Source: Paracoccus denitrificans (GTDB lineage: Bacteria; Pseudomonadota; Alphaproteobacteria; Rhodobacterales; Rhodobacteraceae). Taken from it: 64,000 nucleotides of DNA. The first letter of the stretch is position 1. The number at the start of each line of letters is the position of its first letter. The DNA is taken from positions 62,001 through 126,000 of the forward strand of contig VAFL01000004.1 of assembly GCA_005768755.1 (NCBI GenBank), read 5' to 3'. The position numbers and the translations under genes were made by a program. The notes below the pieces were generated by a model. It searched no databases and was not told the DNA's origin. It saw nothing but the letters and a program-made list of their open reading frames with translations. Below, piece by piece: positions 42,197-50,508 of this stretch.

Positions 42197-42235
42197 ATTT
42201 CGCATGCCTGATCTACCCCTGAAGGATTCCCGCCG

Positions 42236-45136
42236 ATGAGCGATACCCCCGACTACCGCGACACCGTTTTCCTGCCCGAAACCGACTTTCCCATGCGAGC
42301 CGGCCTGCCGCAGCGCGAACCGGAATGGCTGGACCGTTGGGCGCGGCTGAACATCTATGACACGCTGCGTGCGAAGGGCGAGGGGCGTAAGCCCTTCATC
42401 CTGCATGACGGCCCCCCCTATGCGAACGGCAACCTGCATATCGGCCACGCGTTGAACAAAGTGCTGAAGGACTTCATCACGCGCAGCCAACAGATGATGG
42501 GCCGCGATGCGCGTTACGTCCCCGGCTGGGACTGCCACGGTCTGCCGATCGAATGGAAGATCGAGGAACAGTATCGCCAAAAGGGCGTCGACAAGGACAC
42601 GGTGGATACCGTCGAGTTCCGCCAGGAATGCCGCCGCTTTGCCGAACATTGGGTCGGCGTGCAGCGCGAGGAATTCAAGCGGCTCGGCGTCACCGGCAAA
42701 TGGGACGACCCCTATCTGACCATGAACTATCACGCCGAGGCGGTCATCGCCGAGGAGTTCATGAAGCTGCTGATGAACGGCAGTCTCTATCAGGGGTCCA
42801 AGCCGGTGATGTGGTCGCCGGTCGAAAAGACCGCCTTGGCCGAGGCCGAGGTCGAATATCACGACCATACCAGCCATACGATCTGGGTGCGGTTTGCGCC
42901 GGTCGGCGGTGAACTGGACGGTGCTTCGGTGGTGATCTGGACGACGACGCCTTGGACCATCCCCCAGAACCGCGCGGTCGCCTTTAATCCGGATATCGCT
43001 TATGGCCTCTACGAGGTTAGCAGCACCGCCGAGAACGCGACCGCAAAGCCGGGCGAAAAACTGGTGCTTGCCGATGCACTGGTCGAAGGCGTCATGCAGT
43101 CAGCCAAGGTCGAGAATTTCAAGCGACTGCGCGACGTAACAACGTCTGAGCTAGAGGGGCTTACACTTGCCCATCCGCTGCGCGGGGTCGAGGGCGCCAG
43201 TGGCGAATGGGATTACGACGTTCCCATGCTGCCCGGTGATCATGTCACCGACGACGCGGGCACGGGCTTTGTCCATACTGCGCCCAGCCATGGCGATGAC
43301 GACTATCAGCTTGGCCTGAAGCACGGCCTGCCGATGACCTATAACGTCGAACCCGATGGATCGTACCGCAAGGACCTGCCGATCTTCGGGGGCGAGGCGA
43401 TCATCCAGCCCGATGGCAAGGACGGGCCGGCCAATGTCAGCGTCATCAAGCAACTCGCCTATGCCGGCAAGCTGCTCGCCAAGGGCAAGATCAAGCACAG
43501 CTATCCGCATAGCTGGCGCTCAAAAGCGCCGCTGATCTATCGCAACACGCCGCAATGGTTCGCTGCCATCGACAAGGATCTGGACGATGGCATGGACGAA
43601 TATGGCAGGACCATCCGCCAGCGGGCGCTGACCAGCATCGACGATCTGGTCAAGTGGACGCCCAGGACCGGGCGCAATCGCATTCATTCGATGGTCGAAA
43701 ACCGGCCCGACTGGGTGCTGTCGCGGCAGCGCGCTTGGGGCGTGCCGCTGACCAGTTTCGTCAAGAAGGGCGCAAAGCCCACAGACGAGGATTTCCTGCT
43801 GCGCGACCCGGCGGTCAACAAGCGCATCGTCGAGGCGTTCGAGGCTGAAGGCGCCGATATCTGGTATCGCGAGGGCTTCAAGGCGCAGGTGCTGGACGGG
43901 ATCGTGAACCCTGACGATTACGATCAGGTCATGGACGTGCTGGATGTGTGGTTCGACAGCGGTTCGACCCATGCTTTCGTGATCCGCGACCGCGAAGACG
44001 GTTCCCCCGACGGGATCGCCGACCTGTATCTGGAAGGCACCGACCAGCATCGCGGCTGGTTCCATTCCTCGTTGCTGCAGGCATCGGCGACGAAGGGGCG
44101 CGCGCCTTACCGCGGCGTGCTGACCCACGGCTTCACGCTGGACGAGAAGGGCATGAAAATGTCCAAATCGCTTGGCAATACCATCGTGCCCGCCGAGGTC
44201 ATCAAGCAATACGGCGCCGATATCCTGCGGCTCTGGGTCGCACAGGTCGATTACACCGCCGATCAGCGCATCGGGCCCGAGATCCTGAAAGGCACCGCCG
44301 ACAGCTATCGCCGGCTGCGTAATACGCTGCGCTTCATGCTGGGGAACCTGTCCGAGTTCACCGATGCCGAACGCGTCGCGCCTGCGGATATGCCGGAACT
44401 GGAACAATGGGTGCTGCACCGCCTTGCGCAACTGGATCACAAGGTCCGGCAGGGTTACGACGCCTATGACTTCCAGGGCGTTTTCCAGGCGCTGTTCCAG
44501 TTCGCGACCGTCGATCTGTCGTCCTTCTATTTCGACATCCGCAAGGACGCGCTGTATTGCGACGGTCCGGACAGCATCCGCCGCCGATCCGCGCGGACGG
44601 TGCTTGATCTGCTGTTCCACCGGCTTGTGACGTGGCTGGCCCCGATCCTGCCCTTCACAATGGAAGATGTGTGGCTGTCGCGCTTTCCCAGCGATGACGA
44701 CAGCGTGCATCTGCATGACTTCCCCGAAACCCCAGCGGATTGGCTGAACGAACCGCTGGCGCTGAAATGGGACGGCGTGCGCCGCGCCCGCCGTGCGGTG
44801 ACAGCGGCGCTGGAGGTCAAGCGCGCCGACAAGACCATCGGTGCAAGTCTGGAAGCGGCGCCCATCGTCCATGTCCGCGACGATCAGATGCTGAAAGCGC
44901 TGAAATCGGTGAATTTCGCCGATATCTGCATCACCTCGGACCTGTCGCTGACAGCCGACCCGATCCCGGCCGAGGCCTTCCGCATGCCCGATATCGAAGG
45001 GGTTGGCGTCGTCTTCGAACTGGCCGAGGGCGAGAAATGCGAACGCTGCTGGAAGATCCTGCCCGATGTCGGCAGCCATGCGCATCCGGGTACCTGCGCC
45101 CGCTGCGATGCGGTCCTGACCGAGGCAGGGCTCTGA
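42236..45136 (+). CDS. ileS: Isoleucyl-tRNA synthetase
   Basis: This class I aminoacyl-tRNA synthetase charges tRNA-Ile. The 966-residue protein has the HIGH motif in PYANGNLHIGHALNK (about residues 61-75), the CP1 editing domain with WTTTPWTIPQNRAVAF, and MKMSKSLGN (KMSKS, about 638-646). A C-terminal zinc site CERCWK...CARCD follows. GAAGGA lies 9 bases before the ATG. It is a normal bacterial-type enzyme (type 1). Confidence 0.97.
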   Translation: MSDTPDYRDTVFLPETDFPMRAGLPQREPEWLDRWARLNIYDTLRAKGEGRKPFILHDGPPYANGNLHIGHALNKVLKDFITRSQQMMGRDARYVPGWDCHGLPIEWKIEEQYRQKGVDKDTVDTVEFRQECRRFAEHWVGVQREEFKRLGVTGKWDDPYLTMNYHAEAVIAEEFMKLLMNGSLYQGSKPVMWSPVEKTALAEAEVEYHDHTSHTIWVRFAPVGGELDGASVVIWTTTPWTIPQNRAVAFNPDIAYGLYEVSSTAENATAKPGEKLVLADALVEGVMQSAKVENFKRLRDVTTSELEGLTLAHPLRGVEGASGEWDYDVPMLPGDHVTDDAGTGFVHTAPSHGDDDYQLGLKHGLPMTYNVEPDGSYRKDLPIFGGEAIIQPDGKDGPANVSVIKQLAYAGKLLAKGKIKHSYPHSWRSKAPLIYRNTPQWFAAIDKDLDDGMDEYGRTIRQRALTSIDDLVKWTPRTGRNRIHSMVENRPDWVLSRQRAWGVPLTSFVKKGAKPTDEDFLLRDPAVNKRIVEAFEAEGADIWYREGFKAQVLDGIVNPDDYDQVMDVLDVWFDSGSTHAFVIRDREDGSPDGIADLYLEGTDQHRGWFHSSLLQASATKGRAPYRGVLTHGFTLDEKGMKMSKSLGNTIVPAEVIKQYGADILRLWVAQVDYTADQRIGPEILKGTADSYRRLRNTLRFMLGNLSEFTDAERVAPADMPELEQWVLHRLAQLDHKVRQGYDAYDFQGVFQALFQFATVDLSSFYFDIRKDALYCDGPDSIRRRSARTVLDLLFHRLVTWLAPILPFTMEDVWLSRFPSDDDSVHLHDFPETPADWLNEPLALKWDGVRRARRAVTAALEVKRADKTIGASLEAAPIVHVRDDQMLKALKSVNFADICITSDLSLTADPIPAEAFRMPDIEGVGVVFELAEGEKCERCWKILPDVGSHAHPGTCARCDAVLTEAGL

Positions 45137-45248
45137 CGCCGCTCCAACTTGACCGCCGTGTCGCCGTCTTGGCGCGGCGGTCATCGGCTATCTTGGCGCA
45201 GTCGCATTTGGCGCGGGCTTCCTGAATCTCATCGCCACGTGGTGGGAT

Positions 45249-45590
45249 TTGAACAGGCAGCCAAGCGAAGGGGATATGTTGCTGGTCCTGTTTCTTGCCC
45301 CGCTTGGGGCAGTGGCGGGCTGGTTCGTGATTGATCAGCTTGGCCGCCCCGGCTTAAAGGGACTGCTTTGCGACATCGGCATCGCTGCCGTGACCTTGAT
45401 CGCCGTATTTTCGGCGGTGTTTGCAGTGCTTGCGGCCCCGGTTGCCATTTTTGGCCCGGTGGTCCTGCTGCTGACGCTGCTATCGCCGGCGAATGCGGCC
45501 ATTCTGATCATTGGCGGGGCGGTGCTGCTGGCCTATGCACGGCTGACCGTCGTCAAGGAGCCTAGACCAGCCACCAGCCCGCGCGCTTGA
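45249..45590 (+). CDS. Small membrane protein, start uncertain
   Basis: This is a hydrophobic protein of at least 113 residues with about three membrane helices in DMLLVLFLAPLGAVAGWF, IGIAAVTLIAVFSAVFAVLA and ILIIGGAVLLAYARL. The earliest usable start is a TTG at 45249 (an ATG at 45276 is the alternative). Yet the same frame runs back to a TGA at 45150, and those codons read like a further helix (IGYLGAVAFGAGFLNLIATWW) with no ATG, GTG or TTG. The gene may have lost its start or carry a frame error. Its last 29 bases overlap the convergent gene. Confidence 0.6.
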   Translation: MNRQPSEGDMLLVLFLAPLGAVAGWFVIDQLGRPGLKGLLCDIGIAAVTLIAVFSAVFAVLAAPVAIFGPVVLLLTLLSPANAAILIIGGAVLLAYARLTVVKEPRPATSPRA

Positions 45591-46851
45591 TCTGCTGTCG
45601 CAGGGGCTGTTCCTGAAAGGGCAGGCGGTCGCGGTCGATGGCCGGGCGCAGGGCATTGCGGCCATTGCCCTGACTGATCAGCCTCAGCGCCGGCTCCCAT
45701 CCTTCCAGGATAGGTTGCAGATCGGGCGCAGCGGCGGCGCGCTCCAGTACATCGACCGTGACGTCGCTTTCGCGCGCGTAAAGCAGCGGCAGCTTGCGCC
45801 AGTGGCAGGTGACCGCCCCGTCCAGCCCAGCCAATGCAGGACCCGGCCGGCCACCGCCGAGACTGTGGATCACCAGCGGCAGAACGATCTGGTCCAGCCA
45901 GGGGTTCAATTCCTGAGATGCCAGCGCATCGCCTGGCGCGTCCCGCACTGCCAGTGCCCAGTCAAGAAAACGTCGCCCGAATTCCGCCGGATCACTGCCG
46001 AAGAACCAGCCGGCGTTGAAATACAGGAACCGTTCCCAATGTTCTTCAGGCTGGCTCAGGTCCAGTGAGCTGTCGAAATCCAGCCCGAAGCGGTCATAAA
46101 GCGATTTCCAGATCTCGCTGTAATCAGGACCGTACAGCGGTGGCTGCGGCCAAGTCCCCTCGCGCCGCATCGAGGCCGAGGGACGGGTGAAATCAATGTC
46201 CATCTGATCCAGAGGACCGGTGATTAGCGTGTCGCTGTCGAAGAAGATGAAATCCTGTCCGGGCGGCAGGACGCTCAGCGCCTCGATCTTGTTGCCGTAA
46301 GGATAGGCGGCGCCGAAATGCCGGGCGGTGAAGGGTGTGATCTCGGCCCCGCGCGATTCCAGAAAGGCGCGTATAGGGGCTGAAATCCCGACCTCATGTC
46401 CGGCCCAGGCGCTTTCCGGGCGCGGCTCGGCCGCAATCAGTCTGCCGCGCCAGCCGGGGGCATTCTGCCGCAACGATTCGACGAAAAGCGCGGTCTCATA
46501 TTCCTGCTTGCCGGATTGCACGACGACCAGAATGTTGAAATGCCCGTCCTTCGGCGTGAAACGGTCTGTCATGTCCTGGGGGGCAGGAATCGGCGCGGCA
46601 ACCGGTTTTCTGTCGGGAATTGCGGCAGGAGCGTGGTCAGCTGCGGCAGCGTCCTTGTCCCGCTTTTCGGCTTTCGGCGATTTGCCGGCCTTCTTGTTCT
46701 TGCCGCTGCCCTTGGCGTTTCGTTCCTTGCGCAATGCTGCATTCGCTTCGCGGCGGGCGCGATTGGCAGCATTCCGGGCACGCCTGGCGGCTTTCTCCTC
46801 ATCAGAGGTGCCTTCAATGTCCGCGCGCTTCTTTGACATCATGTCCGCCAC
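45562..46851 (-). CDS. Glycosyltransferase-like (GT-A fold) protein with basic N-terminal tail
   Basis: The 429-residue protein begins with a Lys/Arg/Ala-rich, probably unstructured stretch (about residues 1-80). A GT-A-like domain follows: FNILVVVQSGKQEYETALFVESLR, then GNKIEALSVLPPGQDFIFFDSDTLITGPL, which contains a DSD matching the DxD metal/nucleotide-sugar motif (about 203-205). RFLYFNAGWFFG and LDQIVLPLVIHSLG recall the acceptor half of GT8-type enzymes. The donor and acceptor are unknown. A GTG at 46851 and ATGs at 46842 and 46839 compete as starts. Confidence 0.75.
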   Translation of the reverse strand: MADMMSKKRADIEGTSDEEKAARRARNAANRARREANAALRKERNAKGSGKNKKAGKSPKAEKRDKDAAAADHAPAAIPDRKPVAAPIPAPQDMTDRFTPKDGHFNILVVVQSGKQEYETALFVESLRQNAPGWRGRLIAAEPRPESAWAGHEVGISAPIRAFLESRGAEITPFTARHFGAAYPYGNKIEALSVLPPGQDFIFFDSDTLITGPLDQMDIDFTRPSASMRREGTWPQPPLYGPDYSEIWKSLYDRFGLDFDSSLDLSQPEEHWERFLYFNAGWFFGSDPAEFGRRFLDWALAVRDAPGDALASQELNPWLDQIVLPLVIHSLGGGRPGPALAGLDGAVTCHWRKLPLLYARESDVTVDVLERAAAAPDLQPILEGWEPALRLISQGNGRNALRPAIDRDRLPFQEQPLRQQIKRAGWWLV

Positions 46852-46955
46852 AATTCCGTTGCCGGTGTGGTTCTATCGCGTTTCGCGACCGTGACAAACC
46901 AGATCACGCCCGCATCGGATTATCAGCAATGTCGCGGAGGGAAAGAGAGGGGAAA

Positions 46956-47039
46956 TGGTGGGCGACCCTGGAATCGAACCAGGCATGGGTCTCCCCGGCG
47001 GAGTTACAGTCCGCTGCCGCACCTTGCAGCACGTCGCCC
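46956..47039 (-). tRNA. tRNA-Tyr: tRNA-Tyr (anticodon GTA)
   Basis: This is an 84-base class II tRNA on the minus strand. The acceptor GGGCGAC pairs with GTCGCCC. The anticodon stem GCGGA/TCCGC encloses the loop CTGTAAC with anticodon GTA. A long variable arm (GGG-GAGA-CCC) is present as expected for tyrosine, and the T arm is CCTGG-TTCGATT-CCAGG. The 3' CCA is encoded. Confidence 0.97.
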
Positions 47040-47171
47040 GCCGAGCCTTCGGCGTGGGGGGTGAAATAAGCGGGCAGGCTTTGGGCGTCAAGCGGGAATT
47101 GGGGTATTTTGTCAACGGACTTGCGGGACTGGTCCCTGTTGGCGCAGAAGGGCAGGGAAAAGGGGATGCAA

Positions 47172-47972
47172 ATGGCCGAACAGAAGAACCGCAAGCCCGA
47201 TTGGGTCATTGCGAAGGAGCGCGCGAAAAAGGCGTCTGCCGCCGAAACAATCTGGCTGTTCGGCCTGCATGCCGTGCGCGACGCGCTTGCCAACCCTGCA
47301 CGCGAGAAGCTGCGCCTTGTCGTTACACAGAACGCGCTGGATCGGTTGGGCGATACGGCCGGGATGGAGCCCGAGATCACCGATGCGCGTGTCTTTGACA
47401 AGGTCGTTGGCCTGCCGCCTGACAGCGTGCATCAGGGCTGCGCGCTGGAGGTTCGCCCGCTTGGCTGGGGCAGCCTTGTCGATGTCGCTATCTCGGGCGA
47501 GGGGCTGCCGCTGGTGGTTGCGCTTGACCGGGTCACCGACCCGCATAATGTCGGCGCGATCCTGCGTTCGGCCGAGGTGTTCGGTGCGCGAGCGGTCATC
47601 GCACCGGCCCGCCATGCGGCACCCGAAACCGGCGCATTGGCCAAGACGGCATCCGGCGCGCTGGAGCGCCAGCCCTATCTGCGCATCGGTAATCTTGCAG
47701 ACGCGCTGGCACAGTTGAAAGGTGCCGGTTTTGTCGTCATCGGCCTTGCCGGTGAGGCGACCGAGCCGCTGGAACAGGTTCTGGACCAGACGGACGGGCG
47801 GCCGGTCTGCCTTGTCCTTGGCGCCGAGGGGCCGGGCCTGCGCGAAAAAACCCGCGAAATCTGCGATTACCTGACCAGAATCCCGTTTGCGGGTGCGTTC
47901 GGTTCGCTGAATGTGTCAAATGCTGCGGCGGTTTCGCTTTATGCCGCCGCACGACGTGTCACAACGCGTTGA
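47172..47972 (+). CDS. rlmB: 23S rRNA (guanosine-2251-2'-O-)-methyltransferase RlmB
   Basis: This SPOUT/TrmH-family enzyme of 266 residues makes 2'-O-methyl-G2251 in 23S rRNA. A basic N-terminus and the substrate-binding domain WLFGLHAVRDAL lead to VALDRVTDPHNVGAILRSAEVFGA, LVLGAEGPGL and IPFAGAFGSLNVSNAAAVSLYA, the three knot motifs. The ATG at 47172 is preferred because AGGGG lies 6 bases upstream; the ATG two codons earlier sits on the ribosome site itself. It is transcribed away from tRNA-Tyr, about 130 bases away. Confidence 0.95.
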   Translation: MAEQKNRKPDWVIAKERAKKASAAETIWLFGLHAVRDALANPAREKLRLVVTQNALDRLGDTAGMEPEITDARVFDKVVGLPPDSVHQGCALEVRPLGWGSLVDVAISGEGLPLVVALDRVTDPHNVGAILRSAEVFGARAVIAPARHAAPETGALAKTASGALERQPYLRIGNLADALAQLKGAGFVVIGLAGEATEPLEQVLDQTDGRPVCLVLGAEGPGLREKTREICDYLTRIPFAGAFGSLNVSNAAAVSLYAAARRVTTR

Positions 47973-48046
47973 GGCGTCGGGCCGAATCATGGACAGGCAG
48001 GCTGGCCGATGCCATCTGTAAATCGCACATAAACCCCGGCACCAAC

Positions 48047-48469
48047 GTGACACGACTGATACCTTTGATCCTCGGAACCCTGATGATGCTGCCAATGGCG
48101 GCATTCGCGCAGGACTGGGCGCTTGGCGGATACGATCCTGTGGCCTATGTCACAAGGAACGCCGCGATCGAGGGGCGGGGCGATATTTCGACTGGCTGGC
48201 GCGGCAAGCAGTATCATTTCGTGTCCGAGGAAAACCGCGCATTGTTCGAGGCGAACCCGCGCGCCTATATCCCCGGTTTCGACGGGCTGTGCGTGGTGGC
48301 CCTTTCCGAAGGCAGGTCCGAAGATGGCGATCCGCAGCTTTTCGTGACGATCGGTCAGCGGGTCTATCTGGTTGGTTCCCAACAACGCCGCCAGGTTCTG
48401 ATGGATAATCCGCGCGAGCTTCTGATGAAGGCCAAGACCATGTGGCTGAAACTGAATGGCGGTGGTTGA
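48047..48469 (+). CDS. Exported YHS-domain protein
   Basis: This 140-residue protein has a signal peptide (MTRLIPLILGTLMMLPMAAFAQ) and a YHS-type domain. Its markers are LGGYDPVAYVTRNAAIEGRGDIS, GKQYHFVSEENRALFEANPRAYIPGFDG, with the Cys in LCVVALSEG. YHS proteins often bind metals such as copper; this is a family inference. The GTG at 48047 places the signal peptide at the N-terminus. A candidate structured RNA region begins directly after the stop. Confidence 0.85.
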   Translation: MTRLIPLILGTLMMLPMAAFAQDWALGGYDPVAYVTRNAAIEGRGDISTGWRGKQYHFVSEENRALFEANPRAYIPGFDGLCVVALSEGRSEDGDPQLFVTIGQRVYLVGSQQRRQVLMDNPRELLMKAKTMWLKLNGGG

Positions 48470-48622
48470 CTCTCGTTTATTCACAAATCCGCGAGAGGTC
48501 TTGGAATTCCCGAATCACACCCCATCTTGATGGCACGGGCGCGTTGCCACGGAACGGCCGCGCTCAGATCACTGTCCCTCGTTCCGCGACTTGCGCCCGG
48601 CCTTATGGACCGGGCGCTTTTT
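48470..48622 (+). ncRNA. Candidate structured RNA or long 3' UTR ending in a terminator
   Basis: Between the YHS gene and the CoA-binding gene are three stem-loops: CTCTCG/CGAGAG (48470-48497), TGGCA/TGCCA (48531-48549) and CGGAAC/GTTCCG (48550-48586, extendable by two pairs). A strong terminator (48593-48622) follows. No protein frame fits. It may be a 3'-derived small RNA or an untranslated tail of the YHS transcript. I match it to no known RNA family. Confidence 0.35.
48593..48622 (+). terminator. Terminator after the YHS gene
   Basis: GCGCCCGG and CCGGGCGC form an 8-bp stem with a nine-base loop, followed by TTTTT. Confidence 0.85.
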
Positions 48623-48656
48623 CTATGAAAAGGTGCGCGCGGGAAAAGGGGGTTGC

Positions 48657-49076
48657 ATGAGCGAAGCTGAAATCATCCGACAGATCAGGGACAACACCCG
48701 TACGATTGCGGTTGTCGGGTTGTCACCGAAGCCTGAACGGCCCAGTTGGGGTGTGGCGCGTTTCCTGCAGGCGCGCGGCTATCGGATCATTCCCGTCAAT
48801 CCGGGCCATGCCGGACAGGAGATTCTTGGCGAAACGGTCTATGCGGATCTGTCGTCGATCCCACCCGATGCGAAAGTGGACATGGTCGACATCTTCCGCA
48901 GGTCTGACGCTGTTCCGGGCGTGGTGGACGAGGCGATGCGCGTGTTGCCGGATCTTCGCACCATATGGATGCAGCTTGGCGTCGAACATGCTCCGGCAGC
49001 AGCGAAGGCCGAAAAAGCCGGACTGACCGTTATTCAGGATCGCTGCCCCAAAATCGAGTTTCCCCGATTGGATTGA
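48657..49076 (+). CDS. CoA-binding domain protein (YccU-like)
   Basis: This is a 139-residue Rossmann-fold protein: TIAVVGLSPKPERPSWGVARFLQARGYRIIPVNPG (about residues 16-50), then SIPPDAKVDMVDIFRRSD and IWMQLGVEHAPAAAKAEKAGLTVIQDRCPKIE. This is the CoA-binding module of succinyl-CoA synthetase, here standing alone as in YccU, whose role is not established. AAAGGGGG lies 5-8 bases ahead of the ATG. A separate transcription unit is likely because a terminator lies just upstream. Confidence 0.9.
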   Translation: MSEAEIIRQIRDNTRTIAVVGLSPKPERPSWGVARFLQARGYRIIPVNPGHAGQEILGETVYADLSSIPPDAKVDMVDIFRRSDAVPGVVDEAMRVLPDLRTIWMQLGVEHAPAAAKAEKAGLTVIQDRCPKIEFPRLD

Positions 49077-49080
49077 TGGC

Positions 49081-49126
49081 CCGGCTGGGCATCTGGCGGA
49101 TGGCCCGTGCTCAGATGCCCAGCCGG
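49081..49126. repeat. 14-bp perfect inverted repeat between convergent genes
   Basis: CCGGCTGGGCATCT (49081-49094) and AGATGCCCAGCCGG (49113-49126) are exact complements. The right arm forms the last codons of the PuuB-like gene. No T-run flanks it, so it may be a transcript-protecting hairpin or a weak terminator for both convergent genes. Confidence 0.7.
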
Positions 49127-50421
49127 TCCCTCAGCGAATACCATTTCATCCCTGCGACCAGCAGGGGCCACCGCAGGGCGTTTCCACCCGGAAAGCGCGG
49201 TGTCGGCAGCGCGGCCATCGTATCGAAGCCGTCTGCCTGCCCTTTGATGGCGTCCGCCATAAGCTTGCCCGCCAAAGTGGCAAGCGCGACGCCGTGGCCA
49301 GAGAAGCCGCTTGCCGACAGGGCATTCGGTGCCGGGCGCATGAAACAGGGCATCCGGTTCATGGTGATCGCCAGCGTTCCGCCCCAGCAGTGGGTAAAGG
49401 GAATATCAGCAAGCGCTGGGTATATCTGTGCCAGAGGCTTGCGCACCTTCGCGCCGATATCGGCGGGGAAACGATAGCTGACATTCTCTCCGCCGCCGAA
49501 GATCAGCCGTCCCTCATCATCCAGCCGCCAGTAATTCACCACGAACTTCGTGTCATGGACTGCAATGTTTCGCGTCAGCACCTCTGCTGCACGGTCGGCA
49601 AGGGGCGGTGTTGCGGCGATGAAATTGTTGATGGGCATGACCCGGGCGGCCACCTGCGGCACCAAATTGCCCAGATAGCCATTGGCGGCCAGCACCACGT
49701 GATTGCAACTCACGTGCCCCTGCAGCGTCCGCACAGTCGATCTGCCCGTGGCGTCCGGGGCAAATTCGATCTCGGTGACATGGCTCATCTCATGAATTCT
49801 GGCGCCCGCAGTCTGCGCCTGCCGCGCTATCCCGATTGCAAGGGCCAGCGGATTCAGATGACCTGCGCCATGGTCCAGCACGCCGCCACAATACGCCTCG
49901 GACGGCAGGATGGCGCGCCAGTCCGCCTTGTCGAAGGATTCGATTCTGTCATAGCCGTAGTGGCGGGCGAGATGGTTCGCCTCGCTTCGGGCATGGTCCA
50001 GCTCCTCAGGTTTGCGGAACGCATGGGCAACGCCGTCATGCACCGGGACGGCGGCGCGCGCCGCCAAATCACGGGTCAGCCGCTTGGCGTCTTCGGCCAT
50101 GTCCCACAGCCTTCGCGCACCGTCGCGGCCTGCCATCCTTTCCAGTTCGGCCACGTCCAGCCGCTGACCCGAACCCAGCTGCCCGCCATTGCGGCCGGAC
50201 GCGCCGAACCCGACGCGATGGGCCTCCAGCAGGACGACATCAAAGCCCGCATCCGCAAGATGCAGCGCCGCAGACAGCCCGGTATAGCCGCCGCCGACGA
50301 CACAGACATCTGCCCGCGCCGCCCCTTCGAGTTGCGGGAATGGGGGAAGTGCCGGCACCTGTGCGGCGTAAATTGAAGGCGGGTACGTTCCCGCACGGTC
50401 ATTCGAAAATAGAAGGTCCAT
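49111..50421 (-). CDS. puuB: FAD-dependent amine oxidase, gamma-glutamylputrescine oxidase-like
   Basis: This is a 436-residue DAO-family flavoprotein. The FAD loop is DVCVVGGGYTGLSAALHLADAG (about residues 38-59), followed by RVGFGASGRNGGQLGSGQR, which is typical of PuuB/OrdL. The C-terminal part has CWGGTLAITMNRMPCF and ASGFSGHGVALATLAGKLMADAI. In the Puu pathway it oxidises gamma-glutamylputrescine to gamma-glutamyl-aminobutanal. Its exact amine is unproven here. It is last of a four-gene leftward operon after a PuuA-like synthetase. Confidence 0.85.
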   Translation of the reverse strand: MDLLFSNDRAGTYPPSIYAAQVPALPPFPQLEGAARADVCVVGGGYTGLSAALHLADAGFDVVLLEAHRVGFGASGRNGGQLGSGQRLDVAELERMAGRDGARRLWDMAEDAKRLTRDLAARAAVPVHDGVAHAFRKPEELDHARSEANHLARHYGYDRIESFDKADWRAILPSEAYCGGVLDHGAGHLNPLALAIGIARQAQTAGARIHEMSHVTEIEFAPDATGRSTVRTLQGHVSCNHVVLAANGYLGNLVPQVAARVMPINNFIAATPPLADRAAEVLTRNIAVHDTKFVVNYWRLDDEGRLIFGGGENVSYRFPADIGAKVRKPLAQIYPALADIPFTHCWGGTLAITMNRMPCFMRPAPNALSASGFSGHGVALATLAGKLMADAIKGQADGFDTMAALPTPRFPGGNALRWPLLVAGMKWYSLRDRLGI

Positions 50422-50508
50422 TATCGCATTCCCGCGTTCATTCCGCCTGTTGCAGCATCGGCGCCCGCGGGCGCGACAGCGTGGCGCCGGCCAGCCGCTT
50501 GGGCCGTT

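Noticed and set aside
43520..45184. 554-codon minus-strand frame opposite ileS
   Set aside because: IleS motifs HIGH and KMSKS and zinc site are clear on the plus strand; the antisense frame is compositional.
48470..48656. 6S or SRP RNA
   Set aside because: Neither the 6S single central bubble nor the SRP tetraloop/asymmetric loop sequence is present.
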